Notes: generated from the sequence alone by a model not told the origin. Shown: positions 43,771 to 52,984, counted from the stretch's first letter. The stretch is 64,000 bases of DNA from Bryobacterales bacterium (GCA_003135055.1 PLDF01000222.1:26989-90988), one strand, 5' to 3'. Translations and numbers: made by a program.

Positions 43771-44445
43771 TTAGCGCGCGCGGATGTCGTCGGAGCGGCG
43801 GGGAGAGCAAATGAAAAAATACTCGATCGCGAAAAGGCGGCTGATCAACGGAAGGTTCAGCCTGAACGGCATCTGAAGCGCCTTCATATAGGAACGATTC
43901 GGCTCATGATGGTGCCAGTGATGCGAAGTCGCAAAGCATCGCTTGACATGAAAATGGCTCTCCAAGCTCTTGCGAAACTCCTTGGCAGGCTGGACGTTGT
44001 TGTAGATTACATACCGATCGCGGTTCAGGTGATCGAAGTTAACGTATGACGCCACGAAGGAGCCGTCGTCCTTCAGCGCCTGGCGGATTTCCGCAAACTT
44101 TTCGGACTGCGTGCGGCCCACGTACTCGAACACGCCTTGGGCGACGACGATGTCGAAACGCTTATCCTGGAATCCGATTTTGCCCTCGACAAAATCCGCT
44201 TGGATCAGGTAGGGCGCCGGATTGTGAATCGCAATGTCGATGCCGTGATAGGTAATGTTATCCGTAAGGAATTGCCTCAGCGTGGCCGGGCCGCAGCCGA
44301 CGTCCAGCAGATCGCATTTCCGTCCTTTGGCAATATCGTTTACGAGGCGGGAGCACTTGTCGAGCCGGAAGTGAGGCTTGACGTAACTCAGATTCTCGTT
44401 GATCCAAAAGTCTCTTTTGTAATACCTGGTGGCGCCTAAATCCAT
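43771..44445 (-). CDS. SAM-dependent methyltransferase (class I)
   Basis: A 224-residue protein with the SAM-binding motif LLDVGCGPATLRQFL (about residues 46-60), then GIDIAIHNP, DIVVAQGVFEYVG and LKDDGSFVASYVNF. Substrate probably a sugar or lipid-linked intermediate, by context. ATG at 44445 follows GGAGATCGG. It lies 12 bases downstream of the glycosyltransferase and 44 bases upstream of the pyruvyl transferase, in one operon. Confidence 0.85.
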   Translation of the reverse strand: MDLGATRYYKRDFWINENLSYVKPHFRLDKCSRLVNDIAKGRKCDLLDVGCGPATLRQFLTDNITYHGIDIAIHNPAPYLIQADFVEGKIGFQDKRFDIVVAQGVFEYVGRTQSEKFAEIRQALKDDGSFVASYVNFDHLNRDRYVIYNNVQPAKEFRKSLESHFHVKRCFATSHHWHHHEPNRSYMKALQMPFRLNLPLISRLFAIEYFFICSPRRSDDIRAR

Positions 44446-44457
44446 TTCCGATCTCCT

Positions 44458-45669
44458 TCAACTTTGAGCGCCGGCGAAAGCGGACTGCTCGGATTCTTGC
44501 CTGTTCTTTAGCGAGCGATTTACATGCACTTCGCTGGCCGCGACGGAATCGGCCGCCATATCGGCCAGTTCTCTCAGCCGACGCTCGCGCGCCGCCAGAC
44601 GAGCGGATGGTTCGATCCCGGCTGTCCGAAGGATTTCTTTCCACCGGTATAGCCAGTCGTGACGCAAAAGTGCGTCCGCCGCGTTTCGCCGGCTCATGGC
44701 CGAAAAATGGGCCGGATCGGAATCGAGATCCGCCAAAACCTTCAGAACGTCGGACCCGTCCGGCTGGACAGGCACTACGGTATCGGCGCGAGGGAATAGT
44801 TCCCGGTAAGCGTCGCAATCCGGCGATTGGCCGATCATCACCGTCCCCGCAGCCTGCCCTTCGTAATACCGGTAGCCCACTTCGATTTGAGCGTGCGTCT
44901 CCTCCGGGGTGTTGATCTTGCCCGGAGCCACGGTGAAATAGCGGCTGCGCTTGGCCGTATTCGCAAACAGCTCGCGATGCTGCCGGTGATCGTAGACCTG
45001 CCGTTCGGCGATGCTTGGAAAACTGTCGTGGACGTAATATGCGCCGCGCTTCCGCGATCCGTCGAGCAAGGCCCGATGAATGCCGTCCCATCTCCGTCCC
45101 ACGCTATAGACGTCGACGAGGCGCTCGGGCGGATTCGGATATGGCGTGAACCGGAGAGCGTCGACCGCGCCGGGCAGCCAGTGGCAAGTCTTACCGATGG
45201 CCTCCGACAAAGGGCGCGCCGTGCCTTTGTATCCGATAAAGACATGGTCGAACTGCCTCAGAGCATGCAGCCAGTACTTGTACGACGGGAGCTGCGCCAC
45301 CCACATCTCGTCGATCCAGAGAACGCTGGTCTTGCAATGGTCCTTCCATCCCTCGATCGCCCCCACATAGAGAAGATCCCAGTAAGTCGGGCACATCACC
45401 ACGAACAGATCGTATTCCTGGGTGAGCCGGACGCGCTTCAACCCGGGGTTCATGAAGATGAGCCGCTTCGAGAAATCGTGGTATAGCAGCCTTTTGTGCC
45501 AGCTCTCGCGAACCTCGAAGTTCTTCCCGGGCTCGAGACCGATCTGGTCGACGTCGTCGATCTCGGAGAGAACGTCCTGCGCTTCGTAGAACGCGCACTG
45601 GAACGCCCGGCGGGTGAAGTTCCGCCCTGTCGGCATGCAGATGCGAGCCTTGCCTTCGCGAATTCCCAT
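44458..45669 (-). CDS. Glycosyltransferase-like protein (GT-B)
   Basis: A 403-residue protein. The C-terminal half has RYFTVAPGKINTPEETHAQ, VGYRYYEGQAAGTVMIGQSP and LFPRADTVVPVQPDGSDV, typical of glycosyltransferases with a GT-B fold whose donor-binding Glu lies in YYEGQAAG. The N-terminal half has the lobes FVVMCPTYWDLLYVG and HVFIGYKGTARPLSE. ATG at 45669 follows GGCGG; in-frame codons upstream overlap the repeats and were excluded. Sugar donor unknown. Confidence 0.75.
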   Translation of the reverse strand: MGIREGKARICMPTGRNFTRRAFQCAFYEAQDVLSEIDDVDQIGLEPGKNFEVRESWHKRLLYHDFSKRLIFMNPGLKRVRLTQEYDLFVVMCPTYWDLLYVGAIEGWKDHCKTSVLWIDEMWVAQLPSYKYWLHALRQFDHVFIGYKGTARPLSEAIGKTCHWLPGAVDALRFTPYPNPPERLVDVYSVGRRWDGIHRALLDGSRKRGAYYVHDSFPSIAERQVYDHRQHRELFANTAKRSRYFTVAPGKINTPEETHAQIEVGYRYYEGQAAGTVMIGQSPDCDAYRELFPRADTVVPVQPDGSDVLKVLADLDSDPAHFSAMSRRNAADALLRHDWLYRWKEILRTAGIEPSARLAARERRLRELADMAADSVAASEVHVNRSLKNRQESEQSAFAGAQS

Positions 45670-45700
45670 ATTTTGTTTTCCGCCTGGTTGCGCCCCTGAG

Positions 45701-45752
45701 GCGCTTAGTCGTGCGAGCACAAGGCTGCGCTTAGTCGTGCGAGCACAAGGCT
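45701..45752. repeat. Perfect 26-base tandem duplication at the flippase stop
   Basis: GCGCTTAGTCGTGCGAGCAC plus AAGGCT occurs twice in direct succession (45701-45726, 45727-45752). The flippase TAA lies inside the right copy, so the left copy is a post-stop duplicate of its last seven codons. Confidence 0.95.
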
Positions 45753-47314
45753 CCCGCCATCACCGATACGGTCTCATATCCGCCGGCTCGCGCCAATCGC
45801 GGGGGCAGGAAATCGCGTACCAGCAGCAGCACCACTCCGAGCGGCATTTGCAGCCGGAACACGCCGACCACCACCGCGCAGTAGATGGCAAGGTACGCGG
45901 TTCCGAGACCCGCCGACATGGCGATTACAGACGCGCCGGCGAAGATCGTCCACCGCAACAGGAAGCCGGCCGCAACCGCGATCAGCGACCCCGCCATCTG
46001 CCGCCATACCGCTTTGATCACGTCCCCGGCGCCGATTCCCAGCGGCTTTCCCGCGTACGATACCGCCGGCACGAATAACAGGAACATCAGGATCACATAA
46101 GCGATCACGACGCCGCGCGGCCCAAAGGGCAACCCTATGAACAATGCGATCAAGTGGGCGCACATTCCAAAGATGCCCCAGCGCATCCAGCGGTCGGTTC
46201 TGCCCGCGGTTACGTGGAGCCAGCCCAGCGTTCGTTCGACCGATTGCGGGATGCCGCGGATGGCCAGAATACTCAGGAGCACCCCGGCGCTGGCCCACTT
46301 CTTTCCGAGGAGAAAAGGAATCAGGTCCGTAGCCGTCACTGCCAGCACGCCAAAGGCGGGCATGGCGAAGAAGGCCATGGTCGACAGCGCTTTGCGCCAC
46401 AATCTTCGAAGCTCCGGCGGATCGTCTCGCACCTTGCTGAAGGCCGGCACGGCCACGCCAAACGTAGACAGTACCAGGATGTCGGTCAGGCTGTCGTAAA
46501 CAAACATCGCATTCTGGTAAAACCCAAGCGATCTGGCGCCCGATCGATACCCGATCAAGACTCTGTCGCACGACCTGGAGGTGAAATCCGTGGCTGTAAA
46601 ACCCGTGCTGTTCAGGCCGAATTTCAGCATCTCCTTTGAGGCAGGGGTCAGAGCCGGCCTCGAGGGGACCCATCGGCATTCCAACCAGACGCCCAACGCC
46701 GTGAACGATTGCATGGCGAACGGCCGCAGCACCAAAGCCCAGTAATGAAATCCGAATAACGCAAGCCCGATCGCTCCGCCGGCGCTCAACAGGTTTGCGG
46801 TGATTTCGATAATACTTAGCTTCCGAAACTCCATCGATCTCCGCAGGAGCGCAGAATGCTGGCAGGCCAACGCCGATACGACGAAGGTGAGGGACAACGC
46901 GATGGTGATCGGCACCAGGCGCGGCTCGTGGTACAACCGCGCGATCAAAGGCGCGCAGCCAACCCCGATCGCCGCAAGTGCGCACCCGACCGCCATGGTG
47001 ATCCAGAAAACCGCGCTGACGTCCTTTTCCGTGATCCGCGGCCATTGCGCCACCGCGTCGCGAGTGCCCAGACACACCACCAAAGGCGCGAACCCGGTGA
47101 TCGCGGCCACCATCGCCACCAGACCGTAGTCTTCCGGCGAAAGGAGACGCGCCAAAAACAACACCGAGCCAATCTGAATCAGCGCATTGATTACCCGCGC
47201 GGAGATCGCCACCGCGCCGCCGCGCAGAGACCTCTGGCTATGCCCCGCCTCACTCTTGTGTTCGGCAAAAAAACGTGCAGTCGATTTTTCTAAGACCAAT
47301 TTTTCTAAGACCAT
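45731..47314 (-). CDS. wzx: Oligosaccharide flippase (Wzx family)
   Basis: A 527-residue integral membrane protein with about 12-14 helices, beginning VAISARVINALIQIGSVLFLA, then LLSPEDYGLVAMVAAITG, the signature of the MOP-superfamily polysaccharide flippases. FLLGKKWASAGVLLSILAI and GRTDRWMRWGIFG fit too. It moves lipid-linked repeat units to the periplasmic side, where the ligase/polymerase at 52974 acts. The first ten residues contain a duplicated VLEK coming from a 15-base tandem repeat. It precedes the glycosyltransferase gene. Confidence 0.9.
   Translation of the reverse strand: MVLEKLVLEKSTARFFAEHKSEAGHSQRSLRGGAVAISARVINALIQIGSVLFLARLLSPEDYGLVAMVAAITGFAPLVVCLGTRDAVAQWPRITEKDVSAVFWITMAVGCALAAIGVGCAPLIARLYHEPRLVPITIALSLTFVVSALACQHSALLRRSMEFRKLSIIEITANLLSAGGAIGLALFGFHYWALVLRPFAMQSFTALGVWLECRWVPSRPALTPASKEMLKFGLNSTGFTATDFTSRSCDRVLIGYRSGARSLGFYQNAMFVYDSLTDILVLSTFGVAVPAFSKVRDDPPELRRLWRKALSTMAFFAMPAFGVLAVTATDLIPFLLGKKWASAGVLLSILAIRGIPQSVERTLGWLHVTAGRTDRWMRWGIFGMCAHLIALFIGLPFGPRGVVIAYVILMFLLFVPAVSYAGKPLGIGAGDVIKAVWRQMAGSLIAVAAGFLLRWTIFAGASVIAMSAGLGTAYLAIYCAVVVGVFRLQMPLGVVLLLVRDFLPPRLARAGGYETVSVMAGALCSHD
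47284..47313. repeat. Perfect 15-base tandem duplication at the flippase start
   Basis: ATTTTTCTAAGACCA occurs twice (47284-47298 and 47299-47313), giving codons LVLEK twice at the flippase N-terminus. A second slippage scar on the same gene, whose 3' end carries the 26-base duplication. Confidence 0.9.
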
Positions 47315-47511
47315 TCCAACCTTGAATTAAGTCGCTTACCCCGGCGGAGCCCCGTAAACTTCGCTCGTCGTCCCGCCAACCGTTTCCCAAGAATGCCGTC
47401 CGGTGGCGTATTCCCGTATGTGGCTGCGTCGCCCGTCTATTTTAGTTCCTGGAACAGATCGCCGGCGAATTATTCTTCGAGGCGTAAACGACAGTCGCAA
47501 CCTGGGGTCGT

Positions 47512-47930
47512 CTCGGATCGAAGAAGAGGCGGGCCGGCAGCTCGAGCGTCGGCAGCTTGTGAATGCCGGTCGTATAGTTCCGGCGCCCCTACGGCGTCCG
47601 CGTACAATGCCCTAAAGAGTTTTTTCGTTCCATGCGGGGTCTCGAAAGCGTGCGCGGACCGAGCGGCATCTGCACCACGTACGAGGACAGGAAATCGCGC
47701 TGCCAAAGACGATAGTGCGGGAACTTGCGCCTGCCCGGGAACAAGCGCTCCGGGCGCAGGGCCGAGAGAAGCATGGCCGGTACGAGCCCCTGTTGCGGCA
47801 GTGCCATAGTCATGCACATATTCCGATTTGAAAGCGAATTCCAGCTTAGCTGAGCTAGGAATGCGCGCGCCGCGGGCCGAAGTCATACGCGTCGAGCCTC
47901 CCGCGCCGATCCGAACGAATCCGGGAGTCT
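47512..47930 (-). pseudogene. Decayed C-terminal fragment of the asparagine-synthase-like protein
   Basis: Reading leftwards: PSSAKLEFAFKSEYVHDYG (frame 1), then ERLFPGRRKFPHYRLWQRD and DPRT-like GPRTLSRPRMERK (frame 2), then RRNYTTGIHKLPTLELPARL (frame 3). The intact gene at 55576-57396 has ISSAMARRLLEFTFKAEYAY, ERLFLGRHKFSHYRLWYRN, DPRTLSRPYLERK and DRNYTTQIHKLLTLELLQRL in the same order. At least two frameshifts separate the pieces and the first 450 residues are missing. It is a 3' remnant of a paralogue, upstream of the flippase and just downstream of the beta-helix gene. Confidence 0.85.
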
Positions 47931-47975
47931 CGCTTTTCGGCACCAGCGGCTGCGACGACGCGTCAGGCCGCCTCA

Positions 47976-50129
47976 TCATTCAACTGTCACCAGGAGGCCT
48001 GCCGGAGCGGCAGGAGGGCCCACTGTCTGCTGCCCGTAGCACGCCGCTGCATTGAACGACAATACCGCCCCGGTTCCATCGGCGGGGCCAAGCATCTTAT
48101 TCGTATAGCAATCCGCTGCCGGAATGGTGTTGGCGTGGCCTCCCAAGCCAGCTATATTTCCCCCGGTGACGTCCGGACCGATCGCCGGCCACGGTTTGGC
48201 GGACGGCCACCAGGAAGGCCGGGAGCTGAGGTAGAAAGACGCCGGCAGAGCCGTGGAAGCCGGGACCGGATTCGCGTAGTTCGCGATGCCGCTTGGTATC
48301 TCCGACGTGCTTGCGCAAGTCGTGCTCCATCCGGGATCGGAAGAGTTTCCACACCACCGGACCGCGGCCGTCACCACATCGTAGTTTCCCCAGAGCATGA
48401 GGGTGCGCTTGACGTTTATGTCGTTCACGACTCCATTTCCAAACCCGGCTACGATCACCGCACTGTTACCCGGGAGGCTGCCCAGGTTGGAAAAGTAATT
48501 GGTAAACCCCGCGGCTTTCGTGCCAAGCACATTTCCGATGACGTTGTAAAACCGGCTGTAAGCGAAAAGCAGAAGCGGACCCAGGCCGTTGGTCGTGGTA
48601 GCGCCGTTGTTGGGCTGAAATCCATCTAAGTTATTCCGAAAGATGGTCTGGAAATGATGCGTGCCGTGAAAGTTATCGCTGTAAATGCCGGCCCCTTGAT
48701 TGCCCTCGATCAGCATGTTTTCGTCGCCCACCGCGTGTGGATAGATGCCCTGCTGCTGCCACACCGATGGGGAAAAATATTCGTCGATGTCGAAGTTATA
48801 GGCGAGGACGCACCCCGAGCACGATCCGGTCACCACCAGAGGTCCGGAAATGGCTTGCAGGATGTTGTTCTGCACCAGGACGTCGGAGCCGGGGATCTCC
48901 TCCACCCCGTAGCTCGCCGAAGATTGGCTCGCCGTGCGCCACAAGTAGTTGTTGGCTATGGTAATGCGGTTGGACTGAAAGACCTGCACATGAGACCGGC
49001 TCGGATCGATACTCCGGATGCCCGTGACCCAACAGTCCACGCAATTGAAGAATCCGACCCCCACCGAAGCGCCGCCATTGCTGCTGTCTACGCTCAGGTT
49101 CTCGACGCCGACCTTAGAGATCGGGTGGGTAGCCCACCATGCTTGAGGCATTTTGCTGGCAGTCCAATTAGGCATTCGGATCGCCGGAAAGATGCCGATT
49201 GTATACGGGCCGCTCCCGCCGATGCTCGTAACCGTTACCATCTGCTGCTGGCTGCGTCCCGGGCGCGGCCCTCCTCCATTGTCGCCGTTGGAGCTGCACA
49301 CGTACTTGGCATAACAGAGGAAGATGTCTCCGGTATCGGTTGCAGCCGCGACTCCATAGTTGGTAAAGGCCGTGCCTGGATCGGAAGTGCTGTAAACGTA
49401 CAGAACGTTATTCGCCCAATACCATTCATTGGCCGCCGTGATCGCGCCGACCGATCCCACGAGCGTTCCCTGCGTTAGGTTGAAGTAGACGGTATTCGGC
49501 TGAAAGCTCGACAAAGCCACTTCCCAGACGTTTCCCGTGTCGAGCGTCCACCCCGATGTTAACAAAGCGGCGGAGTCATCCAATTGGTCGAGCATGATCG
49601 GGGAACCAACCGCCAAATTCGTCTTGCCGCTCAAGGTTATGGACGTAGATCCCGCCGAATAGCCCGCCGTCCAGTTCCCCAGGTTCGACGGAGCGCCCCA
49701 GTAATTCACGTCGGTGCTGTCCATGCAGATCGAGGCCCAAAGCCCTTCGCAGCCATCGTCTCCCGTCATCGCCAAAAAGGTCTGATTCGCCCCCATGCCG
49801 CGGAGGGCCACGTTGCTATGGCCGAAGAAGGTGACGCCCGTGCTCAAATAAAACGTCCCCGCTCCCAATTGCACGTACTGGTTCGCGCCACAGGCCGAAA
49901 GCGCATTACTGATAGTAATGGCGGGGGTCGGCGATTCGCTGCTGCCATAGGCCGCGATAGTCGATCCACACTGCGTCCAGGCAGCGTCGGGAATCCCGCC
50001 CAGCACGCCGGCGCTGGACCAGTCGGTGGCGCGACTGGGACTGAGGATACCGGACCAGGATTGAGCGAGTAGAGACCCAGAGAGGCAAAGGAAGACAACA
50101 GGATAGAGAAACGCTCGCGTGGGCATCAT
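47976..50129 (-). CDS. Secreted right-handed beta-helix protein
   Basis: A 717-residue protein with a signal peptide (AFLYPVVFLCLSGSLLAQ). Residues about 330-520 show parallel beta-helix rungs (VGVENLSVDSSNG, ITIANNYLWRTASQ, VLVQNNILQAISG, MLIEGNQGAGIYSDN), the architecture of pectate-lyase-like glycan-active enzymes and tailspikes. Cys pairs occur throughout. The tail has PSWWPSAKPWPAIGPDVTGG and ends VGPPAAPAGLLVTVE. A decayed copy of this tail lies at 38660. It could trim or bind the EPS made here. ATG-ATG start; a -10 box lies five bases upstream. Confidence 0.8.
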   Translation of the reverse strand: MMPTRAFLYPVVFLCLSGSLLAQSWSGILSPSRATDWSSAGVLGGIPDAAWTQCGSTIAAYGSSESPTPAITISNALSACGANQYVQLGAGTFYLSTGVTFFGHSNVALRGMGANQTFLAMTGDDGCEGLWASICMDSTDVNYWGAPSNLGNWTAGYSAGSTSITLSGKTNLAVGSPIMLDQLDDSAALLTSGWTLDTGNVWEVALSSFQPNTVYFNLTQGTLVGSVGAITAANEWYWANNVLYVYSTSDPGTAFTNYGVAAATDTGDIFLCYAKYVCSSNGDNGGGPRPGRSQQQMVTVTSIGGSGPYTIGIFPAIRMPNWTASKMPQAWWATHPISKVGVENLSVDSSNGGASVGVGFFNCVDCWVTGIRSIDPSRSHVQVFQSNRITIANNYLWRTASQSSASYGVEEIPGSDVLVQNNILQAISGPLVVTGSCSGCVLAYNFDIDEYFSPSVWQQQGIYPHAVGDENMLIEGNQGAGIYSDNFHGTHHFQTIFRNNLDGFQPNNGATTTNGLGPLLLFAYSRFYNVIGNVLGTKAAGFTNYFSNLGSLPGNSAVIVAGFGNGVVNDINVKRTLMLWGNYDVVTAAVRWCGNSSDPGWSTTCASTSEIPSGIANYANPVPASTALPASFYLSSRPSWWPSAKPWPAIGPDVTGGNIAGLGGHANTIPAADCYTNKMLGPADGTGAVLSFNAAACYGQQTVGPPAAPAGLLVTVE

Positions 50130-50134
50130 ATTTT

Positions 50135-50140
50135 AGTATA
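50135..50140 (-). promoter_or_regulatory. -10 box close to the start of the beta-helix gene
   Basis: TATACT on the minus strand ends five bases before the ATG at 50129. No clear -35 box is visible. The geometry matches the other leaderless candidates in the window. Confidence 0.35.
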
Positions 50141-50348
50141 GTAATCCTTGCTGGTCGGTAATGCCACGTACAGATCTACGAGGCGTTTCTAGCGATTATG
50201 TACTGCGAAGTACGTTAGCGGGCGGAACCTGCTTGTGGCGCCGGCCGGCGACTCAATCCAGTCCTCGATCCAGTCGAAGATACGGGACGCCGCACGCCTT
50301 CCCAAGCCTATTCCACTCCTGCGCATCGTACGCGGCGGCCGGGATCGC

Positions 50349-51530
50349 CTACCTCTTCAACCACCCGGCATATACGCTCCGCGTCATCTCGCCTACCAGA
50401 TCCCAGGAATGGCGCGCTCTCACATAATCCTGGATCTCCTGCCGGCGGGTGTCGAGAGCCTTGAATAATTCGCTTTCAAAATACTTCTCGATCGCTCCAG
50501 CTAAGTCGACGGGATCGCAAGGCTTACACAAGAATCCCGTACGGCCCTCGATGACATCGTCCTCGAAGGATCCCGCGTTAGTGGCAATCACCGGAAGGCC
50601 GAAGCTGTACGACAAAAAAAGCACGCCGCTTTGAAAAATTTTGGTATAGGGCAACACCAAGACGTCAGCCGCCTTGAAATACAACTCCGTGTCGGCGTCG
50701 GGAATGTATTGAATTTCCACGATGATCCGGCTGCGGTTCACATCCTGGCTGATGGCCCTCCTGATGTCGTCTACGTATTGCTCGGACCCTTTCTTCCGTT
50801 CGCCCGCGACGATCAGGCGATAATCGGCGCGCTCGCTCGCAAGCTGGCGAAACGCCGCGACCAGGTATTCGAGACCCTTGGAAGGCCGAATGGCGCCGAA
50901 AAAAAGGATCGCCTTCTCACCGTCCCCGATCCCCAGCCGCTGCCTGGCCTCCGCGGTAGTGAGCTCGGTATGCGGAACGGCATTGTTGACTCCGAAGGGA
51001 ATGACGCTGACCGCCTCCTCGCTGGCGCCAAAGGCCTGGACGATCTCACTCTTCATCTTTTGGGTGTGGACGAAAATATGATCCGCCAGGCGATACTGCA
51101 CTTTCAAAGAGAGACGATTCAGCACGGAGTCCTTCCCATCTCTGGCGCCGGTATTCACGTTGTGCGCCGTGAATGCGATCTTCTTCCGCCGAAGCTTAAA
51201 GTACAGCATCAGTAGAGTTCGGTCGAAGAACTGCAACTTGTTGTTCCAAAGGATATGAAAGATTTTCGGCTTTGCGGCCGAGGCATAGCGAATGAACCGA
51301 ACATAAAAAGCCAGCACTCCCCATGCTCGCCGCGCAAAACCCTCCTTTGGCCCCGCGGCGTGTTGCAGGTTCAGAAACGTCAGCCCGGGAGTGGTATGCA
51401 TCTCACTGCGATCCACCTTGTCGCTTCCAATAACCTCCAGCGAAACGCCTTTTGAGTTGAGCGCCATAGCCAGGCCGAAAACATACGGAGGATCTATACC
51501 ACCCGTCAGGAGCGCGACTTCGATCTTCAT
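50349..51530 (-). CDS. Glycosyltransferase family 4
   Basis: A 393-residue GT-B enzyme: VALLTGGIDPPYVFGLAMAL at the N-terminus, KIAFTAHNVNTGARDGKDS, FGAIRPSKGLEYLVAAFRQL, RLIVAGERKKGSEQYV, and the donor-binding end LVLPYTKIFQSGVLFLSYSF with a Gly where many enzymes have Glu, then LPVIATNAGSFEDDV. It adds one sugar of the repeat unit. An in-frame extension of 34 residues is possible; ATG at 51530 fits the family start (MKIEVALL). Confidence 0.85.
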   Translation of the reverse strand: MKIEVALLTGGIDPPYVFGLAMALNSKGVSLEVIGSDKVDRSEMHTTPGLTFLNLQHAAGPKEGFARRAWGVLAFYVRFIRYASAAKPKIFHILWNNKLQFFDRTLLMLYFKLRRKKIAFTAHNVNTGARDGKDSVLNRLSLKVQYRLADHIFVHTQKMKSEIVQAFGASEEAVSVIPFGVNNAVPHTELTTAEARQRLGIGDGEKAILFFGAIRPSKGLEYLVAAFRQLASERADYRLIVAGERKKGSEQYVDDIRRAISQDVNRSRIIVEIQYIPDADTELYFKAADVLVLPYTKIFQSGVLFLSYSFGLPVIATNAGSFEDDVIEGRTGFLCKPCDPVDLAGAIEKYFESELFKALDTRRQEIQDYVRARHSWDLVGEMTRSVYAGWLKR

Positions 51531-51895
51531 TGGCGGGGACCCCACCGCGCCGCCGAGGTCGCCGTTCTCGACGGCGCCTCGTCCTAAACTCGCGCGAAGC
51601 CCCGGCGCGAGCGTTGATGACTGCTTAGGCATTTGCTAAATCCCCAAATCGGGCAGGAGCGGCGCCTACGCTCACGGGGTCCCGAGTCTTATCGACTCCG
51701 TGGAATACACTACTCAAATCCTGGACCTTCAAATGATGCCATCCTGCGCTAACTGAGCGGAGGCATGTGACTCGGTCGCGGCGCAAAACAGTCTCAGTCG
51801 AGTCCATGTTTGACAGTGTAGCCACCTTTATCGCGGCCGCTTTCGGTACAGCAATGACCGCGCACATAAAAACCAACCACATTGGCCTAATCGCC

Positions 51896-52130
51896 TTAAA
51901 ATGCCGCTTCAGTAAAACTTATAAACGAGCGCTGCTCCACTTGGAACCGACGGGCAATCGCCAAAATTTGATCCTGGGAGCCGTCGTCGACGACGATGCT
52001 CTGATTTCGGCCCCAGTTCTGCCCAATCCCCGCAGGCAGCGTATCCCCGATCCATTCCTGAGCCTTGTACGCGGGGACCGGAGTGGATACTGGAGCTTTC
52101 AACCACAACTTCCTGGCACAGCGGCGCCAT
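51896..52130 (-). pseudogene. Decayed N-terminal fragment of a GT2 glycosyltransferase
   Basis: The minus strand encodes KAPVSTPVPAYKAQEWIGDT, then SIVVDDGSQDQILAIARRF, the N-terminus of a family 2 glycosyltransferase, which normally runs VSVLIPAYNAEEWI...IIVVDDGSQDRTLAIARRF. The frame stops within 20 codons and nothing else of the enzyme follows. It sits just downstream of the FkbM methyltransferase gene. The rest of 51531-51895 is featureless. Confidence 0.72.
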
Positions 52131-52132
52131 CG

Positions 52133-52984
52133 TTATCGTTCAACGATGCACGAGTTTCTCCAGTATACTTCCACGCTTGACGCGGTGCACTTTTCCAAAA
52201 CCCGGGAAAGGGTAGGGGCGTCCAACCATCGGTCCGCCGCCAAGACTTCTCCACAATCGACCGCATAGTTGAACTTCCCCCCCGGAGCCAGCCGTCTTAG
52301 CAATTCCACACACTCTAGCCCTTCGGACCTAAACTCCGGCAGATTTACCTCAAAGGACAGATACGGGACGGGACGTTGCAATCCTCGCAACACGGTCCTC
52401 TCATAACCTTCGACGTCGATTTTTACGTAGAAAGGCGTACCGTGCGCAACCATAAGCTGGTCCAACGTCGTTGTCTCGACCTTCTTCTGGCGCGCAAACT
52501 CCTGGCTGTCGAGGTCGCTGTGAGTTCGCCTTGGACCACCCCGCAAGGCGTCAACCCACTTTTCACTCAGGGTGTTTATCGCGGATCCCGGTCCATCGAT
52601 CCACATGGTCTGAATCGTGTCTCGATCGCTTAATGCCTTACCAATGACAACTACCGGCTTGGGAGAGAATCTATATGCCAGAAACTTCTCCCGCAGGATG
52701 GACTGGTTTTCATCGTCCGGGTCCACTGCAACTACCCGCGCTCCCAGTCGCAAGAAGACATCCGTCTTCTGGCCGCAGTTGGCTCCAACATCGAAAATCA
52801 AATCCTGCCGCCGAAACCCTTGCAGAACGGTGCGGTAGAACTCAACCTGCCTATATCTGGCTTCAATCACACGCCGGTCGGCCATCTTCCAATAGAAATC
52901 GTATATGCATGACGCCTTCAGCCGCTGATGAACTCCGACCTGGCTCAAAGTCGTTTGAAGATACTTCTTTACTTTAGATCGCAT
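52133..52984 (-). CDS. FkbM family methyltransferase
   Basis: A 283-residue SAM-dependent O-methyltransferase: LIFDVGANCGQKTDVFLRLG is motif I, VVAVDPDDENQSILREKF is motif II, then TTTLDQLMVAHGTPFYVKID and VEGYERTVLRGL, the FkbM hallmark. Probably methylates a sugar hydroxyl of the glycan. ATG at 52984 overlaps the ligase stop by 11 bases, so the two are coupled. In-frame residues upstream are inside the ligase repeats. Confidence 0.88.
   Translation of the reverse strand: MRSKVKKYLQTTLSQVGVHQRLKASCIYDFYWKMADRRVIEARYRQVEFYRTVLQGFRRQDLIFDVGANCGQKTDVFLRLGARVVAVDPDDENQSILREKFLAYRFSPKPVVVIGKALSDRDTIQTMWIDGPGSAINTLSEKWVDALRGGPRRTHSDLDSQEFARQKKVETTTLDQLMVAHGTPFYVKIDVEGYERTVLRGLQRPVPYLSFEVNLPEFRSEGLECVELLRRLAPGGKFNYAVDCGEVLAADRWLDAPTLSRVLEKCTASSVEVYWRNSCIVER

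Noticed and set aside
45774-47075. 433-codon second minus-strand frame inside the flippase gene
   Set aside because: Out-of-frame shadow with Arg/Pro-rich content; the flippase frame has clear transmembrane helices.
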